Position numbers and translations under genes: made by a program. The notes beneath the pieces are model-generated. The model worked only from the letters and a program-made list of their open reading frames with translations, ran no database searches and was not told the origin of the DNA. Of a stretch of DNA of 64,000 nucleotides, positions 1-8,423 are shown one piece after another; position 1 is the stretch's first letter, and each line of letters starts with the position of its first letter. The stretch lies in contig NZ_JBFBOG010000002.1 in the NCBI RefSeq assembly GCF_040686855.1, positions 1,312,782-1,376,781 of the forward strand, in the 5' to 3' direction. The DNA comes from Leifsonia sp040686855 (GTDB lineage: Bacteria > Actinomycetota > Actinomycetes > Actinomycetales > Microbacteriaceae).

Positions 1-53
1 CGCACGGCGATCCGTCGCGCCTCCTCCCGGTCGAGCACGATCTCGGATGCCAT
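1..53 (-). CDS. Partial winged-helix DNA-binding domain protein (N-terminus only)
   Basis: An ATG at 53 reads leftwards off the window edge, giving only about 18 codons. The residues that can be read, ending in EEARRIAV, resemble the first helix of the actinobacterial winged-helix (YcaQ/HTH_42-like) proteins, which typically open with a D/R-E-A-R-R-I-A-V motif. That is a family guess from a very short stretch. A strong GA-rich ribosome site is not evident because the upstream region is the GC-rich repeat at 90-140. The rest of the gene lies outside the window. Confidence 0.4.
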   Translation of the reverse strand, partial: MASEIVLDREEARRIAV

Positions 54-89
54 GGCCCGACGCTACCGGCTGCGACCGACACCCGCCCC

Positions 90-141
90 GCTCACCCGCG
101 CGCGGCCGCGCCGCTCACCCGCGCGCGGCCGCGCCGCTCAC
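90..141. repeat. 23-bp tandem repeat, about 2.3 copies
   Basis: Two identical 23-bp units occupy 90-112 and 113-135, followed by a partial third copy. The unit is composed almost only of G and C and contains a NotI-like GCGGCCGC core. The repeat covers the stop codon and last codons of the minus-strand membrane protein gene ending at 115. Because 23 is not a multiple of 3, adding or removing a unit changes where that protein ends. Slippage is the likely origin. Confidence 0.8.
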
Positions 142-1200
142 GCGCAAGAACACCGTCAGCCACGCGAACACCACGACCCCGGCGATCAGCTCGGTCGCCG
201 TGAGCACGTAGTAGCCGGTGACGAAGAAGACGGCGGCCAGCACGATCACACCGAACAGCACGTACCCGAGCAGGAAGAACGACCTCGGCGCTTCGGGCAG
301 CGCCCGCCGGACCCAGAACACGAGCAGTGAGAAGGCGATGAGCATGCCGACCGCCGAGCCGTTGTGCAGGATCTGCGACACGTTCAGCGGGAACAGCCCC
401 ACCCCGGCGAGCAGCAGCCCGATCAGGATGAGGCACACACGGACGCGCAGACGGGCCGGTCGCACGGCGGGGTCCACTCCCGTCAGGTCGGTCGCGTAGC
501 GGGCGATCGCCGCCATCATCAGGCCGGCCACGATGAGCGTCAGGTTGAAGGTGAGCGACGACACGCTCCGCGTCATCCCGAGCGCACTGAGGTGGAACTC
601 CCACCAGTGCGGGTCCGGTGCGCTCAGCATGGCGGCGAGGATGCCGAACGCGGCGAACACCGCGAGCACGGTCGACAGCCGCATCAGGTCCATCCTCGCC
701 GCGGACAGGAAGATGACGTACGCGCTGAAGCCGACCGCCACGCCCGCGAGGACCGTGGCCGACAGCGCGTACACCGTCGCGTCCTGGAAGCCGTCGGCGA
801 GGATGGCGCCGAGCACCAGCCAGCCCAGCACGGCGATGATGCCGTGCGCCAGGGCGATCACCACGGTGTCGAACAGAGCCGGCCGGGTCAGCGAGCGACG
901 AGCGGCCGGCGCCTCCGCCGGCCGGTCGGCGCGGCCCCCGAACGGTGTCAGGGCGTCCCGGTGCCACAGGCGGCCGACGATGTACGCCGCGATGCCGACC
1001 ACCCCTGCCGCGAGCGCCGCGAACTGCGACAGGGAGCCCGGGCCCGCGATCGGCAGCGACCGCCCCCAGAAGAACGGCAGCGACGCGATCGCGCCGACGA
1101 CGAGGGCGGCGGCGCCCACGACGATGGCCGATCCCTCGAGATCGAGGGCCGCCGCCCGCACCGCCACCCGCTCGGTGCTCCGCTGACGTACGCCGGTCAT
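115..1200 (-). CDS. Multi-pass membrane protein, DUF998-like
   Basis: This 361-residue protein has about nine predicted membrane helices, beginning near residue 25 and ending with a pair at roughly 320-350. Short charged loops, one Pro/Arg-rich near residues 90-105, separate them. No catalytic motif is visible. The overall pattern resembles the DUF998 family of integral membrane proteins, whose function is not established; the family call is tentative. The ATG at 1200 has an AGGAGG-type ribosome site just upstream on the minus strand (the plus strand shows cctcctcc at 1206-1213). It is divergent from the GH15 gene at 1356 with about 155 bases between them. The extreme C-terminus runs into the 23-bp tandem repeat. 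Confidence 0.7.
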   Translation of the reverse strand: MTGVRQRSTERVAVRAAALDLEGSAIVVGAAALVVGAIASLPFFWGRSLPIAGPGSLSQFAALAAGVVGIAAYIVGRLWHRDALTPFGGRADRPAEAPAARRSLTRPALFDTVVIALAHGIIAVLGWLVLGAILADGFQDATVYALSATVLAGVAVGFSAYVIFLSAARMDLMRLSTVLAVFAAFGILAAMLSAPDPHWWEFHLSALGMTRSVSSLTFNLTLIVAGLMMAAIARYATDLTGVDPAVRPARLRVRVCLILIGLLLAGVGLFPLNVSQILHNGSAVGMLIAFSLLVFWVRRALPEAPRSFFLLGYVLFGVIVLAAVFFVTGYYVLTATELIAGVVVFAWLTVFLRVSGAAARG

Positions 1201-1355
1201 CCAGCACCTCCTCCGTCGGCCGCATGATGCCGTGCGGCACGACGCCCTGGCAACAGCGGATTCTGCGCACGGGTCTGCCTTCCCGCGGTGCCGATGTCGG
1301 CGTTAGCATGCGCGCGAACCGGTCGCCGGGGGAGCACGGGTCGGAGAGGGCGGAC

Positions 1356-3197
1356 ATGGCTGCGCAAGCGCGGGACGACGGAGGCTTTCCGGACATCGAC
1401 CAGCACGGCATGATCGGCGACCTGCAGACCGTCGCTCTGGTCTCCACCGAGGGCACCATCGACTGGTTCTGCGCGCCGCGGTTCGACTCGCCCTCGATCT
1501 TCGCCTCGCTGCTCGACCGCGAGAAGGGCGGCTACTTCCGCATCCACGCGCTCGGTGACGGGATGCGGGTGAAGCAGATGTACTTCCCGCAGACGGCGAT
1601 CCTCATCACGCGGTTCATGTCGGACAGCGGCGTCGGCGAGGTGATCGACTTCATGCCGATCGCGGACGAGCCCACCGTCGCGACCACGAATCGCACGATC
1701 GTCCGCGGGATCCGTGTCGTCCGGGGCGAGCTGACCTTCCGGGTGCAGTGCCGCCCGCGGTTCGACTACGGGCGGCGCACGCACACGGCGTCGGCCGTCG
1801 ACACCGGCGTCCGCTTCGACGCCGAGGGGATGAGCGCCGAGCTCCACGGTGTCACCGCCGACGCGATCGTCGACGGCGATGTCGACACCACGCTCACGTT
1901 CTCGGACGGCAAGCTCCACATCATCGCCTTCGAGACCGAGCCGGACGCCGACGCCCGGAAGATCGGCCGGGGGCGCGGCCAGCGGCTGTTCCGCGAGACC
2001 GCGGCCTTCTGGCGCGAGTGGCTGTCGCGGGGCACCTACACGGGCCGCTGGCGCGAGTCGGTGGAGCGCTCCGCCATGGTGCTCAAGCTGCTGCAGTACG
2101 CGCCGAGCGGCGCGCTGGTCGCGGCCCCCACCGCCGCGCTGCCCGAGCAGCTGGGCGGGGTGCGCAACTGGGACTACCGCTACACGTGGGTGCGCGACGC
2201 CTCGTTCAGCGTCTACGCCCTGCTCTCGCTCGGCTACGCCCAGGAGGCCCTGTCGTTCATGCTCTGGCTGGGGGACCGGGTCGCCGAGCAGGTGGGCGAC
2301 GGATCCGGGCCGCTCAAGATCATGTACCGCATCGACGGCTCGTCCGACCTGGAGGAGCTCGACCTCGACGACTTCGAGGGCTACGCCGGATCGCGACCGG
2401 TGCACGTGGGGAACGGCGCGGCCGATCAGCTCCAGCTCGACATCTATGGCGAGGCGATGCAGTCGCTGGCGGTCGGCGAGAGGCTGCGGCCGATCGGCAA
2501 CCCGGGCTGGATGAAGCTGCGAGGGATCCTGGACTGGCTCGCCGACAACTGGGACCAGCCCGACGAGGGCGTCTGGGAGACCCGCGGCGGCCGCAAGGAC
2601 TTCACCTACGGCCGGATCATGTGCTGGGTGGCCTTCGACCGCGGCATCCGGCTGGCGCGCGACCGAGGCCTCCCGGCGCCGCTCGACCGCTGGGAGGCCG
2701 AGCGCGATGCCATCTACGAGCAGGTGTTCACGAAGTGCTGGAACCCGCAGCGCAAGGCGTTCACCCAGTACCCCGGCACGGACGTGGTGGACGCGATCAC
2801 CCTGCTGATGCCGAAGGTCGGGATGATCGCGCCCCGCGACCCGATGTGGCTGTCGACCCTCGACGCGATCACCGAGGAGCTGGTGACCGACAGCCTGGTG
2901 TACCGCTACAACCCCGCCGCCTCGCCCGACGGTCTGCCGGGCGAGGAGGGGACGTTCTCGCTCTGCTCCTTCTTCTACGTGATGGCCCTCACCGACGCCG
3001 GCAAGCTCGAGGAGGCGCAGTACGCGTTCGAGAAGATGCTCACCTACGGCAACCACGTCGGCCTCTACGCCGAGGAGATCGACCCCTCGGGGCTCCAGCT
3101 CGGCAACTTCCCCCAGGCGTTCACGCATCTTGCGCTGATCCAGGCGGCTAGCGAGCTGGACGCGGCGCTCGAGGCGCGGGCGGCGGCCCGGCACTGA
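1356..3197 (+). CDS. Glycoside hydrolase family 15 protein (glucoamylase/trehalase type)
   Basis: The 613-residue protein has the bacterial GH15 layout: an N-terminal beta-sandwich domain (about residues 1-240) and a C-terminal alpha/alpha-barrel. Visible hallmarks are the opening IGD...ALVS..GTIDWFC segment, VRNWDYRYTWVRD near residue 268, the general-acid region DEGVWETRGG near 402-410, and EGTFSLCSFF near 530 with the second catalytic glutamate. In actinobacteria this family includes glucan 1,4-alpha-glucosidases and mycobacterial-type trehalases, and sequence alone does not separate them. There is no signal peptide, so it is probably cytosolic and acts on storage glucans or trehalose. The ATG at 1356 is chosen because GGAGAGG precedes it at a good distance; an in-frame ATG at 1307 lacks one. 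Its stop overlaps the next start by one base (TGATG), suggesting coupling. Confidence 0.9.
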   Translation: MAAQARDDGGFPDIDQHGMIGDLQTVALVSTEGTIDWFCAPRFDSPSIFASLLDREKGGYFRIHALGDGMRVKQMYFPQTAILITRFMSDSGVGEVIDFMPIADEPTVATTNRTIVRGIRVVRGELTFRVQCRPRFDYGRRTHTASAVDTGVRFDAEGMSAELHGVTADAIVDGDVDTTLTFSDGKLHIIAFETEPDADARKIGRGRGQRLFRETAAFWREWLSRGTYTGRWRESVERSAMVLKLLQYAPSGALVAAPTAALPEQLGGVRNWDYRYTWVRDASFSVYALLSLGYAQEALSFMLWLGDRVAEQVGDGSGPLKIMYRIDGSSDLEELDLDDFEGYAGSRPVHVGNGAADQLQLDIYGEAMQSLAVGERLRPIGNPGWMKLRGILDWLADNWDQPDEGVWETRGGRKDFTYGRIMCWVAFDRGIRLARDRGLPAPLDRWEAERDAIYEQVFTKCWNPQRKAFTQYPGTDVVDAITLLMPKVGMIAPRDPMWLSTLDAITEELVTDSLVYRYNPAASPDGLPGEEGTFSLCSFFYVMALTDAGKLEEAQYAFEKMLTYGNHVGLYAEEIDPSGLQLGNFPQAFTHLALIQAASELDAALEARAAARH

Positions 3198-3745
3198 TGG
3201 ACCTGAATGAGCCGGACGCCCGCACGTCCGGGGACCCCGGCGCACTCCACCGCGGGATCTGGCGGCACTGGGGGACCCCCGCCGCCATCTACGGCACGAT
3301 CGTGTACGCGAGCGTTGTGGCCGCCGCCTCCGGAGCCGACGACGACCGGGAGTCCGCCGTCCGGCTCCTCGTGCTCAGCCTGGTCAGCATCGTCGTGTTC
3401 TGGCTCGCGCACGTCTACTCGACGGCGCTCGGGTTCCAGGGAGACGAGCAGCGGGCCGGTGACCGGATCCGCGACTCCATCCGCCACGCGCTCGGCGAAT
3501 CGGGAGGCATGCTGGAGGCCGCGATCGTGCCGAGCGTCCCGCTGCTCCTCGCCGGGCTGGGCGTGCTGGAGCCGGACGTCGGCGTCGCACTCTCGCTGTG
3601 GCTCACCGTTCTGATGCTGGCGCTGCTCGGATTCTCGGTCTTCCGGCTGCGCGGGCGACCGATCATGGTGTGCCTGCTCGGCGCGGTGGTGACCGCGTCG
3701 TTCGGCATCGTGGTCATCCTGCTCAAGAGCGCCCTGCAGCACTGA
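3197..3745 (+). CDS. Four-helix membrane protein coupled to the GH15 gene
   Basis: This 182-residue protein has four predicted membrane helices, at about residues 28-45, 58-78, 110-128 and 133-175 (the last a pair). A soluble charged loop (about 80-105) lies between helices 2 and 3. I do not recognise a family. Its ATG shares a base with the TGA of the GH15 gene, so the two are almost certainly translated together. No signal for a separate promoter is seen. It converges on the DUF2000 gene with one base between them. Role unknown; a membrane accessory is possible but not shown. Confidence 0.75.
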   Translation: MDLNEPDARTSGDPGALHRGIWRHWGTPAAIYGTIVYASVVAAASGADDDRESAVRLLVLSLVSIVVFWLAHVYSTALGFQGDEQRAGDRIRDSIRHALGESGGMLEAAIVPSVPLLLAGLGVLEPDVGVALSLWLTVLMLALLGFSVFRLRGRPIMVCLLGAVVTASFGIVVILLKSALQH

Positions 3746-3746
3746 G

Positions 3747-4211
3747 TCAGAGCAGAGCGAGCCGCCCGACGATCCGGTCGACCCGGTTGCGCGGGCCGAC
3801 GACGCTGATCGCGTAGTACGGGAGGTCGCCTGAGGGGGCTTCTGCGACCGTCTGAAGGTACTCGTCGTAGACGCGGGTGAGCTGGGCGGCGGCCGGCATG
3901 TCCGCGACGAACACGCCCTCGGCGACCTGCGCTTTCGACCGGATGCCGCCCAACTGCTCGGGGGAGGCGCGCAGCACCGAGACGCCGGCCCACGGGAGAC
4001 CGGGGTGGATGCTGTCCTCCGCATCCACCGCATCCGGCCCGAGCAGGCCCGGGACGCGGGTGGCGGTCGCGGCCGCGGTGCAGATCGCGGCGTTCGCGGC
4101 GATGCCGGCGGGCAGCGACTCGTCGACGACCACCACCCACTTGAGGCGGGCCTGCCGGGTGGGCGCTCCGGTGTCGATCTCCTCGGGCAGGAAGCCCACG
4201 ATGTCGTGCAT
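3747..4211 (-). CDS. DUF2000 family protein
   Basis: The 154-residue protein matches the DUF2000 family (a fold related to peptidyl-tRNA hydrolase 2). It shows KWVVVVDESLPAGIAANAAI near the N-terminus and a conserved GIRSKAQVAEGVFVADM segment around residues 90-105. The biochemical role of the family is unknown. It is divergent from an Lrp/AsnC-type regulator at 4315 across a 103-bp gap that contains an inverted repeat. That arrangement suggests the regulator controls this gene, possibly in response to an amino acid. This is inference from the neighbourhood only. Confidence 0.8.
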   Translation of the reverse strand: MHDIVGFLPEEIDTGAPTRQARLKWVVVVDESLPAGIAANAAICTAAATATRVPGLLGPDAVDAEDSIHPGLPWAGVSVLRASPEQLGGIRSKAQVAEGVFVADMPAAAQLTRVYDEYLQTVAEAPSGDLPYYAISVVGPRNRVDRIVGRLALL

Positions 4212-4273
4212 TCGTCATCCTCTCGTTCGGCGTCGTGGAGGAGAATCTACCGAGAACACGGGATGCATGCTGA

Positions 4274-4295
4274 GGATTCGAATTTCATTCGATCC
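4274..4295. promoter_or_regulatory. Imperfect inverted repeat, candidate Lrp/AsnC operator
   Basis: GGATTCGAAT and ATTCGATCC face each other across a TTC spacer, with one base missing in the right arm. The site is unusually AT-rich for this genome and lies in the divergent gap between the DUF2000 gene and the Lrp/AsnC gene, 20 bp before the regulator's start. Autoregulation from such sites is usual for the family. Binding is inferred, not shown. Confidence 0.5.
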
Positions 4296-4314
4296 GACCG
4301 CTATTCTGGCGGCC

Positions 4315-4770
4315 ATGGACGAATTAGATCGGGCGATCCTGCGTGAACTCCAGGCGGATGCGCGGCGCAGCAATCGCGACATCGCCGCGGCTGTGGGCGT
4401 CTCGCCGAGCACCGCGCTGGAGCGCACGCGGGCGCTGCGCCGGCGAGGGATCATCCGCGGCGCGACGCTCGACGTCGACCTCTCCGCGATCGGCCGGCCC
4501 GTCCAAGCGCTCATCGCGGTGCGCATCCGGCCGCCGTCGCGTCCGGTGATCGAGGGGTTCCGGGATTGGGTCGCGTCCCTTCCCGAGACGCTGGGCGTGT
4601 TCGTCACCAGCGGCAACGAGGACTTCATCGTCCACGTCGCGGTCGCCGACAACGAGAGCCTGTACGCGTTCGTCATCGACCGACTGACGCAGCGGCGCGA
4701 GATCGCCGACGTGCGGACCTCGGTCGTCTACGAGCACCTGCGTAACGGAGCGCCCCAGCCGCTGGACTGA
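4315..4770 (+). CDS. Lrp/AsnC family transcriptional regulator
   Basis: The 151-residue protein starts MDELDRAILRELQADARRSN, the typical Lrp/AsnC winged-helix opening. The recognition helix is around VSPSTALERTRALRRRG (residues 30-47). A C-terminal RAM ligand-binding domain (about residues 65-145) follows, with GVFVTSGNEDFIVHVAV in its core. The family senses amino acids or related small molecules and often regulates a divergent gene, here the DUF2000 gene. The ATG at 4315 gives the standard family length; upstream in-frame codons read through the putative operator and are unlikely to be translated. Confidence 0.9.
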   Translation: MDELDRAILRELQADARRSNRDIAAAVGVSPSTALERTRALRRRGIIRGATLDVDLSAIGRPVQALIAVRIRPPSRPVIEGFRDWVASLPETLGVFVTSGNEDFIVHVAVADNESLYAFVIDRLTQRREIADVRTSVVYEHLRNGAPQPLD

Positions 4771-4824
4771 CCGTCGGGCGGGTCTACGATGTGGCGCACC
4801 GCATCCTTCTGAAGGGAACCCCGC

Positions 4825-5643
4825 ATGCCTGCTCTGACCGACACCTTCACGCTCTCCAACGGCGTCGCCATCCCCAAGATCGGGTTCGGCACCTGGCAGA
4901 TCCCGGACGGGAACGAGACCTACGACTCGGTCCGCACCGCCCTCGACGCCGGCTACCGCCACATCGACACGGCACGCGCGTACGGCAACGAGGCGAGCGT
5001 CGGGCGCGCGGTGCGCGACAGCGGCATCGCCCGCGAGGACATCTTCATCACCACGAAGTGCCCCGCCGAGGTGAAGGACGCGGACGGCGCCCGCCACGCG
5101 TTCCAGCGCTCCACCGAGCTGCTGGACCTCGGCCCGATCGACCTCTACCTCATCCACGCGCCGTGGCCGTGGAACGCGATCGGCACCGACCACCGCGCCG
5201 GCAACATCGAGGTCTGGAAGGTGTTCGAGGAGCTGTACGAGCAGGGTCTCACCCGGGCGATCGGCGTCAGCAACTTCGAGGTCGCCGACCTGGAGTCGCT
5301 GGTCGACGCCACCGAGGTCGTGCCGCACGCCAACCAGATCCGCTGGTTCGTGGGCAACACGCAGCCGGAGACGACGGCGTGGTCGAAGGAGCACGACATC
5401 CTCGTCGAGGGCTACTCGCCGCTCGCCACCGGCCGTCTGCTCGACAACGAGGAGATCGCGGAGATCGCGCAGAAGTACGGCAAGTCGGTCGCTCAGGTCA
5501 GCATCCGCTACCTGTTGCAGAAGGACATCCTGCCGCTGCCGAAGTCGACCACCCCCGAGCGCATCCGCGAGAACGCCGACGTCGATTTCGAGCTGTCGCC
5601 CGAGGACGTGGCCGCTCTCGACGCGCTCGACGCGGGGGAGTAG
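4825..5643 (+). CDS. Aldo/keto reductase
   Basis: This 272-residue protein is an NADPH-dependent aldo/keto reductase of the 2,5-diketo-gluconate reductase / prostaglandin F synthase type. The catalytic tetrad is visible as Asp48 and Tyr53 in DTARAYGNE, Lys78 in ITTKCP and His111 in YLIHAPWP. The GVSNFE and PLPKS cofactor-binding segments are also present. Length and order fit the family exactly. The ATG has GAAGGGA about 8 bases upstream. It stands alone between the Lrp gene and the heat-shock gene. Substrate cannot be deduced. Confidence 0.92.
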   Translation: MPALTDTFTLSNGVAIPKIGFGTWQIPDGNETYDSVRTALDAGYRHIDTARAYGNEASVGRAVRDSGIAREDIFITTKCPAEVKDADGARHAFQRSTELLDLGPIDLYLIHAPWPWNAIGTDHRAGNIEVWKVFEELYEQGLTRAIGVSNFEVADLESLVDATEVVPHANQIRWFVGNTQPETTAWSKEHDILVEGYSPLATGRLLDNEEIAEIAQKYGKSVAQVSIRYLLQKDILPLPKSTTPERIRENADVDFELSPEDVAALDALDAGE

Positions 5644-5701
5644 GCGCTCCGGAGTGGAGTTCTCAGCACCCCGGGAATAACCTCCCCCCTCCTGCGTTGA
5701 A

Positions 5702-5722
5702 CTTGAGTGCACAAGGCTCAAC
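5702..5722 (+). promoter_or_regulatory. HAIR element, HspR-binding operator
   Basis: CTTGAGT, seven bases, then GCTCAAC matches the HspR-associated inverted repeat (CTTGAGT-N7-ACTCAAG) with two changes in the right arm. A TTGAAC hexamer at 5697-5702 could be a -35 box that the bound repressor would cover. The element sits 21 bp before the GTG start of the Clp ATPase, so that gene is predicted to be repressed by HspR and induced by heat. Confidence 0.82.
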
Positions 5723-5742
5723 TTTCAGAAACAGGAGAACAC

Positions 5743-8289
5743 GTGCCTGAGAACTTCACTCCCGACGGTGACGGCGCCAACTCGTTCGACGAGTTCCTCG
5801 CCCGTTACCTCGCGGGCGAGCGTGCGCGCAACGGACGCTCTATCGACATCAGCCGCTTCCTCAGCCGGCGCACCCAGGAGATCCTGGCGGAGGCCGGACG
5901 GTTCGCGCTGCAGCACGGCCACAGCGAGCTCGACGCCCTGCACGTGCTGCGCGTGATGGCCGAGCAGGAGCCGGCCGCGGACGCCATGCGCCGCATCGGC
6001 GTCGACCCCTCGCGGGTCGCGCAGGCCGCCGAGTCGCGCCTTCCCGCGTCCGGCGACGTCATCCGCGCCGACGGCGCCTCCATCACCGGTGCGCTGCAGC
6101 GTGCGCTGTTCCACGCGTACCAGGTGGCGCAGGCCTCCGGCTCGACCTACATCGACCCCGAGCACGTCTTCTTCGCGCTCGTCATCGGCCGCGACGCCCC
6201 TGCGGGCCGCGTCCTGCAGTCCGCGGGCGTGACCCCGGAGGCGCTGACCGAGTCGATGCAGGAGAGCACGACCGTGGGCGCCGGCCAGCCCGGCGACCCG
6301 GCCGCGGAGGGCACCGCTTCCGAGACCCCCATGCTCGACCAGTTCGGCACCGACCTGACCGCGCTCGCGCGCGACGGCAAGCTGGACCCGGTCATCGGCC
6401 GCCTCGACGAGATCGAGCAGACGGTCGAGATCCTGTCCCGCCGCACCAAGAACAATCCGGTGCTGGTCGGCGAGGCGGGCGTCGGCAAGACTGCGATCGT
6501 GGAGGGCCTGGCCCGCGCGATCGTGGACGGCACCGTGCCCGAGCAGTTGCAGGACAAGAAGGTCGTCTCGCTCGACCTCGCGGGGATGGTCGCAGGGACC
6601 CGGTACCGCGGCGACTTCGAAGAGCGGCTCACCAACCTCATGGACGAGATCAGCGCCGGCAAGGACGAGCTGATCGTGTTCATCGACGAGCTGCACACCG
6701 TGGTCGGCGCCGGAGGGTCCGGCGAGTCCGGCGGCATGGACGCCGGCAACATCCTCAAGCCGCGCCTTGCCCGCGGCGACCTGCACCTGGTCGGCGCGAC
6801 GACGCTCAAGGAGTACCGCCGCATCGAGAAGGACCCGGCGCTGGAGCGCCGCTTCCAGCCGGTGACGGTCGGCGAGCCCTCGATCGAGGACGCCGTGCTC
6901 ATCCTGGACGGCCTGCGCGCCGCCTACGAGGAGCACCACGGCGTGCGCTACACCGAGGACGCGATCCGCGCCGCGGTGGAGCTGTCCGACCGCTACGTCT
7001 CCGACCGCTTCCTGCCGGACAAGGCCATCGACCTGATCGACCAGGCCGGCGCCCGCCTGCGCCTGTCGCTCGGCAAGCGCGTGGACACGTCCGCCCTCAT
7101 GGAGCGCCTGGCCACCCTGGAGTCCGAGAAGAACTCCGCGGTCGCCGCTGAGCACTACGAGGAGGCGTCGCGCCTGCGGGACGAGATCGAGGATGTGCAG
7201 TGTCAGCTGGACGCCCTCGCCTCGGCCCCGCGCGTGGAGGCCGTCGTCGGCGAGCCGGAGATCGCGGCCATCGTGTCGCGGGCGACCGGCATCCCCGTGT
7301 CGCGTGTCGGCGAGGCCGACCGTGAGCGCCTGGCGCGCCTCGAGTCCGAGCTGCACGAGCGTGTGGTCGGCCAGGACGACGCGGTCGTTGCGGTCGCGAA
7401 GGCCGTCCGCCGCAACCGGACCGGTCTCGGTGACGAGCGCCGACCGGTCGGCAGCTTCCTCTTCCTCGGCCCGACCGGTGTCGGCAAGACCGAGCTGGCG
7501 AAGTCGCTCGCATCGTCGCTGTTCGGTGACGAGAAGGCGATGCTGCGGTTCGACATGAGCGAGTTCGGCGAGCGCCACACCGTCGCCCGTCTGGTCGGCG
7601 CCCCTCCCGGGTACGTCGGCTACGACGAGGCCGGTCAGCTGACCGAGCGCGTGCGCCGCAACCCGTACTCGGTGGTGCTGTTCGACGAGATCGAGAAGGC
7701 GCACCCGGACGTGTTCAACCTGCTGCTGCAGGTGCTCGACGACGGGCGCCTGACCGACGGCCAGGGTCGCACGGTCGACTTCCGCAACACGGTGGTCATC
7801 ATGACCTCGAACCTCGGTTCGGAGTTCCTGGCCTCCCGCAGCGGTGCGCTCGGCTTCGTGCCGGCCGGCTCGGACGGCTTCGCCTCGGAGAAGGACATCC
7901 GCGACCGCGTGATGGGCAAGCTCCGCGAGGCCATGCGTCCCGAGTTCCTGAACCGCATCGACGAGATCGTGCTGTTCCGGAAGCTCGACCCGGAGCAGCT
8001 GCGCGACATCGTCCGCCTGCTGCTGAACGCGACCGCGAACCGCCTGGCCGCCCGCGAGATCGCCTTCGAGGCGACGAACGCGGCGATCGCCTGGATCGCG
8101 GAGGCCGGCTACGAGCCCGAGTACGGCGCCCGCCCGCTCCGCCGCGTCATCCAGCGCGAGGTCGACGACCGCATCGCCGAGCTGATGGTGTCCGCCGAGC
8201 TGGAGGAGGGCGGCCGCGTGATCGTGGACGCCGCCGACCGCGAGCTCCGCGTGACCGCGGAGTCGGTCGCCCTGCAGTTCGCGGCGTAA
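5743..8289 (+). CDS. ClpC-type AAA+ unfoldase, HspR-regulated
   Basis: This 848-residue Hsp100 ATPase has an N-terminal extension of about 45 residues, a Clp N-domain (about 45-190), and AAA-1 with Walker A GEAGVGKT near 243 and Walker B VFIDELHT near 312. A short UVR-like coiled coil (about 465-495) follows, then AAA-2 with GPTGVGKT near 576, a ClpP-docking LGF in a loop near 700, and a D2-small domain. The short middle domain and the LGF loop point to ClpC (works with ClpP) rather than ClpB, whose middle domain is far longer. Yet control by a HAIR element is typical of clpB and dnaK. GTG 5743 is preferred over ATG 5707 because AGGAG lies five bases upstream and the ATG lies inside the operator. 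Confidence 0.9.
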   Translation: MPENFTPDGDGANSFDEFLARYLAGERARNGRSIDISRFLSRRTQEILAEAGRFALQHGHSELDALHVLRVMAEQEPAADAMRRIGVDPSRVAQAAESRLPASGDVIRADGASITGALQRALFHAYQVAQASGSTYIDPEHVFFALVIGRDAPAGRVLQSAGVTPEALTESMQESTTVGAGQPGDPAAEGTASETPMLDQFGTDLTALARDGKLDPVIGRLDEIEQTVEILSRRTKNNPVLVGEAGVGKTAIVEGLARAIVDGTVPEQLQDKKVVSLDLAGMVAGTRYRGDFEERLTNLMDEISAGKDELIVFIDELHTVVGAGGSGESGGMDAGNILKPRLARGDLHLVGATTLKEYRRIEKDPALERRFQPVTVGEPSIEDAVLILDGLRAAYEEHHGVRYTEDAIRAAVELSDRYVSDRFLPDKAIDLIDQAGARLRLSLGKRVDTSALMERLATLESEKNSAVAAEHYEEASRLRDEIEDVQCQLDALASAPRVEAVVGEPEIAAIVSRATGIPVSRVGEADRERLARLESELHERVVGQDDAVVAVAKAVRRNRTGLGDERRPVGSFLFLGPTGVGKTELAKSLASSLFGDEKAMLRFDMSEFGERHTVARLVGAPPGYVGYDEAGQLTERVRRNPYSVVLFDEIEKAHPDVFNLLLQVLDDGRLTDGQGRTVDFRNTVVIMTSNLGSEFLASRSGALGFVPAGSDGFASEKDIRDRVMGKLREAMRPEFLNRIDEIVLFRKLDPEQLRDIVRLLLNATANRLAAREIAFEATNAAIAWIAEAGYEPEYGARPLRRVIQREVDDRIAELMVSAELEEGGRVIVDAADRELRVTAESVALQFAA

Positions 8290-8302
8290 CCCACCGCACC
8301 AC

Positions 8303-8338
8303 GAAGGCGCCGGTCCTGTTCGCAGGGCCGGCGCCTTC
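8303..8338 (+). terminator. Hairpin terminator after the Clp ATPase gene
   Basis: GAAGGCGCCGG and CCGGCGCCTTC form a perfect 11-bp stem with a 14-base loop that can add three more pairs. It starts 14 bp after the stop codon. There is no U-tract, as is common in high-GC actinobacteria. Confidence 0.8.
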
Positions 8339-8423
8339 CGCATGTACGCATCCTGAACATCTCCAAACCCGTACACACGCAACCCCCTGGAGTCGCCCAG
8401 ACTCTCCTGGTTGGTTGGAAGGG

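Noticed and set aside
4825..5643. Other-frame ORFs within the aldo/keto reductase gene
   Set aside because: They lack domains and depend only on GC-rich codon bias; the chosen frame has a full catalytic tetrad.
5707..5742. Upstream ATG for the Clp ATPase
   Set aside because: It lies inside the HAIR operator and lacks a ribosome site; the GTG at 5743 has AGGAG five bases upstream.
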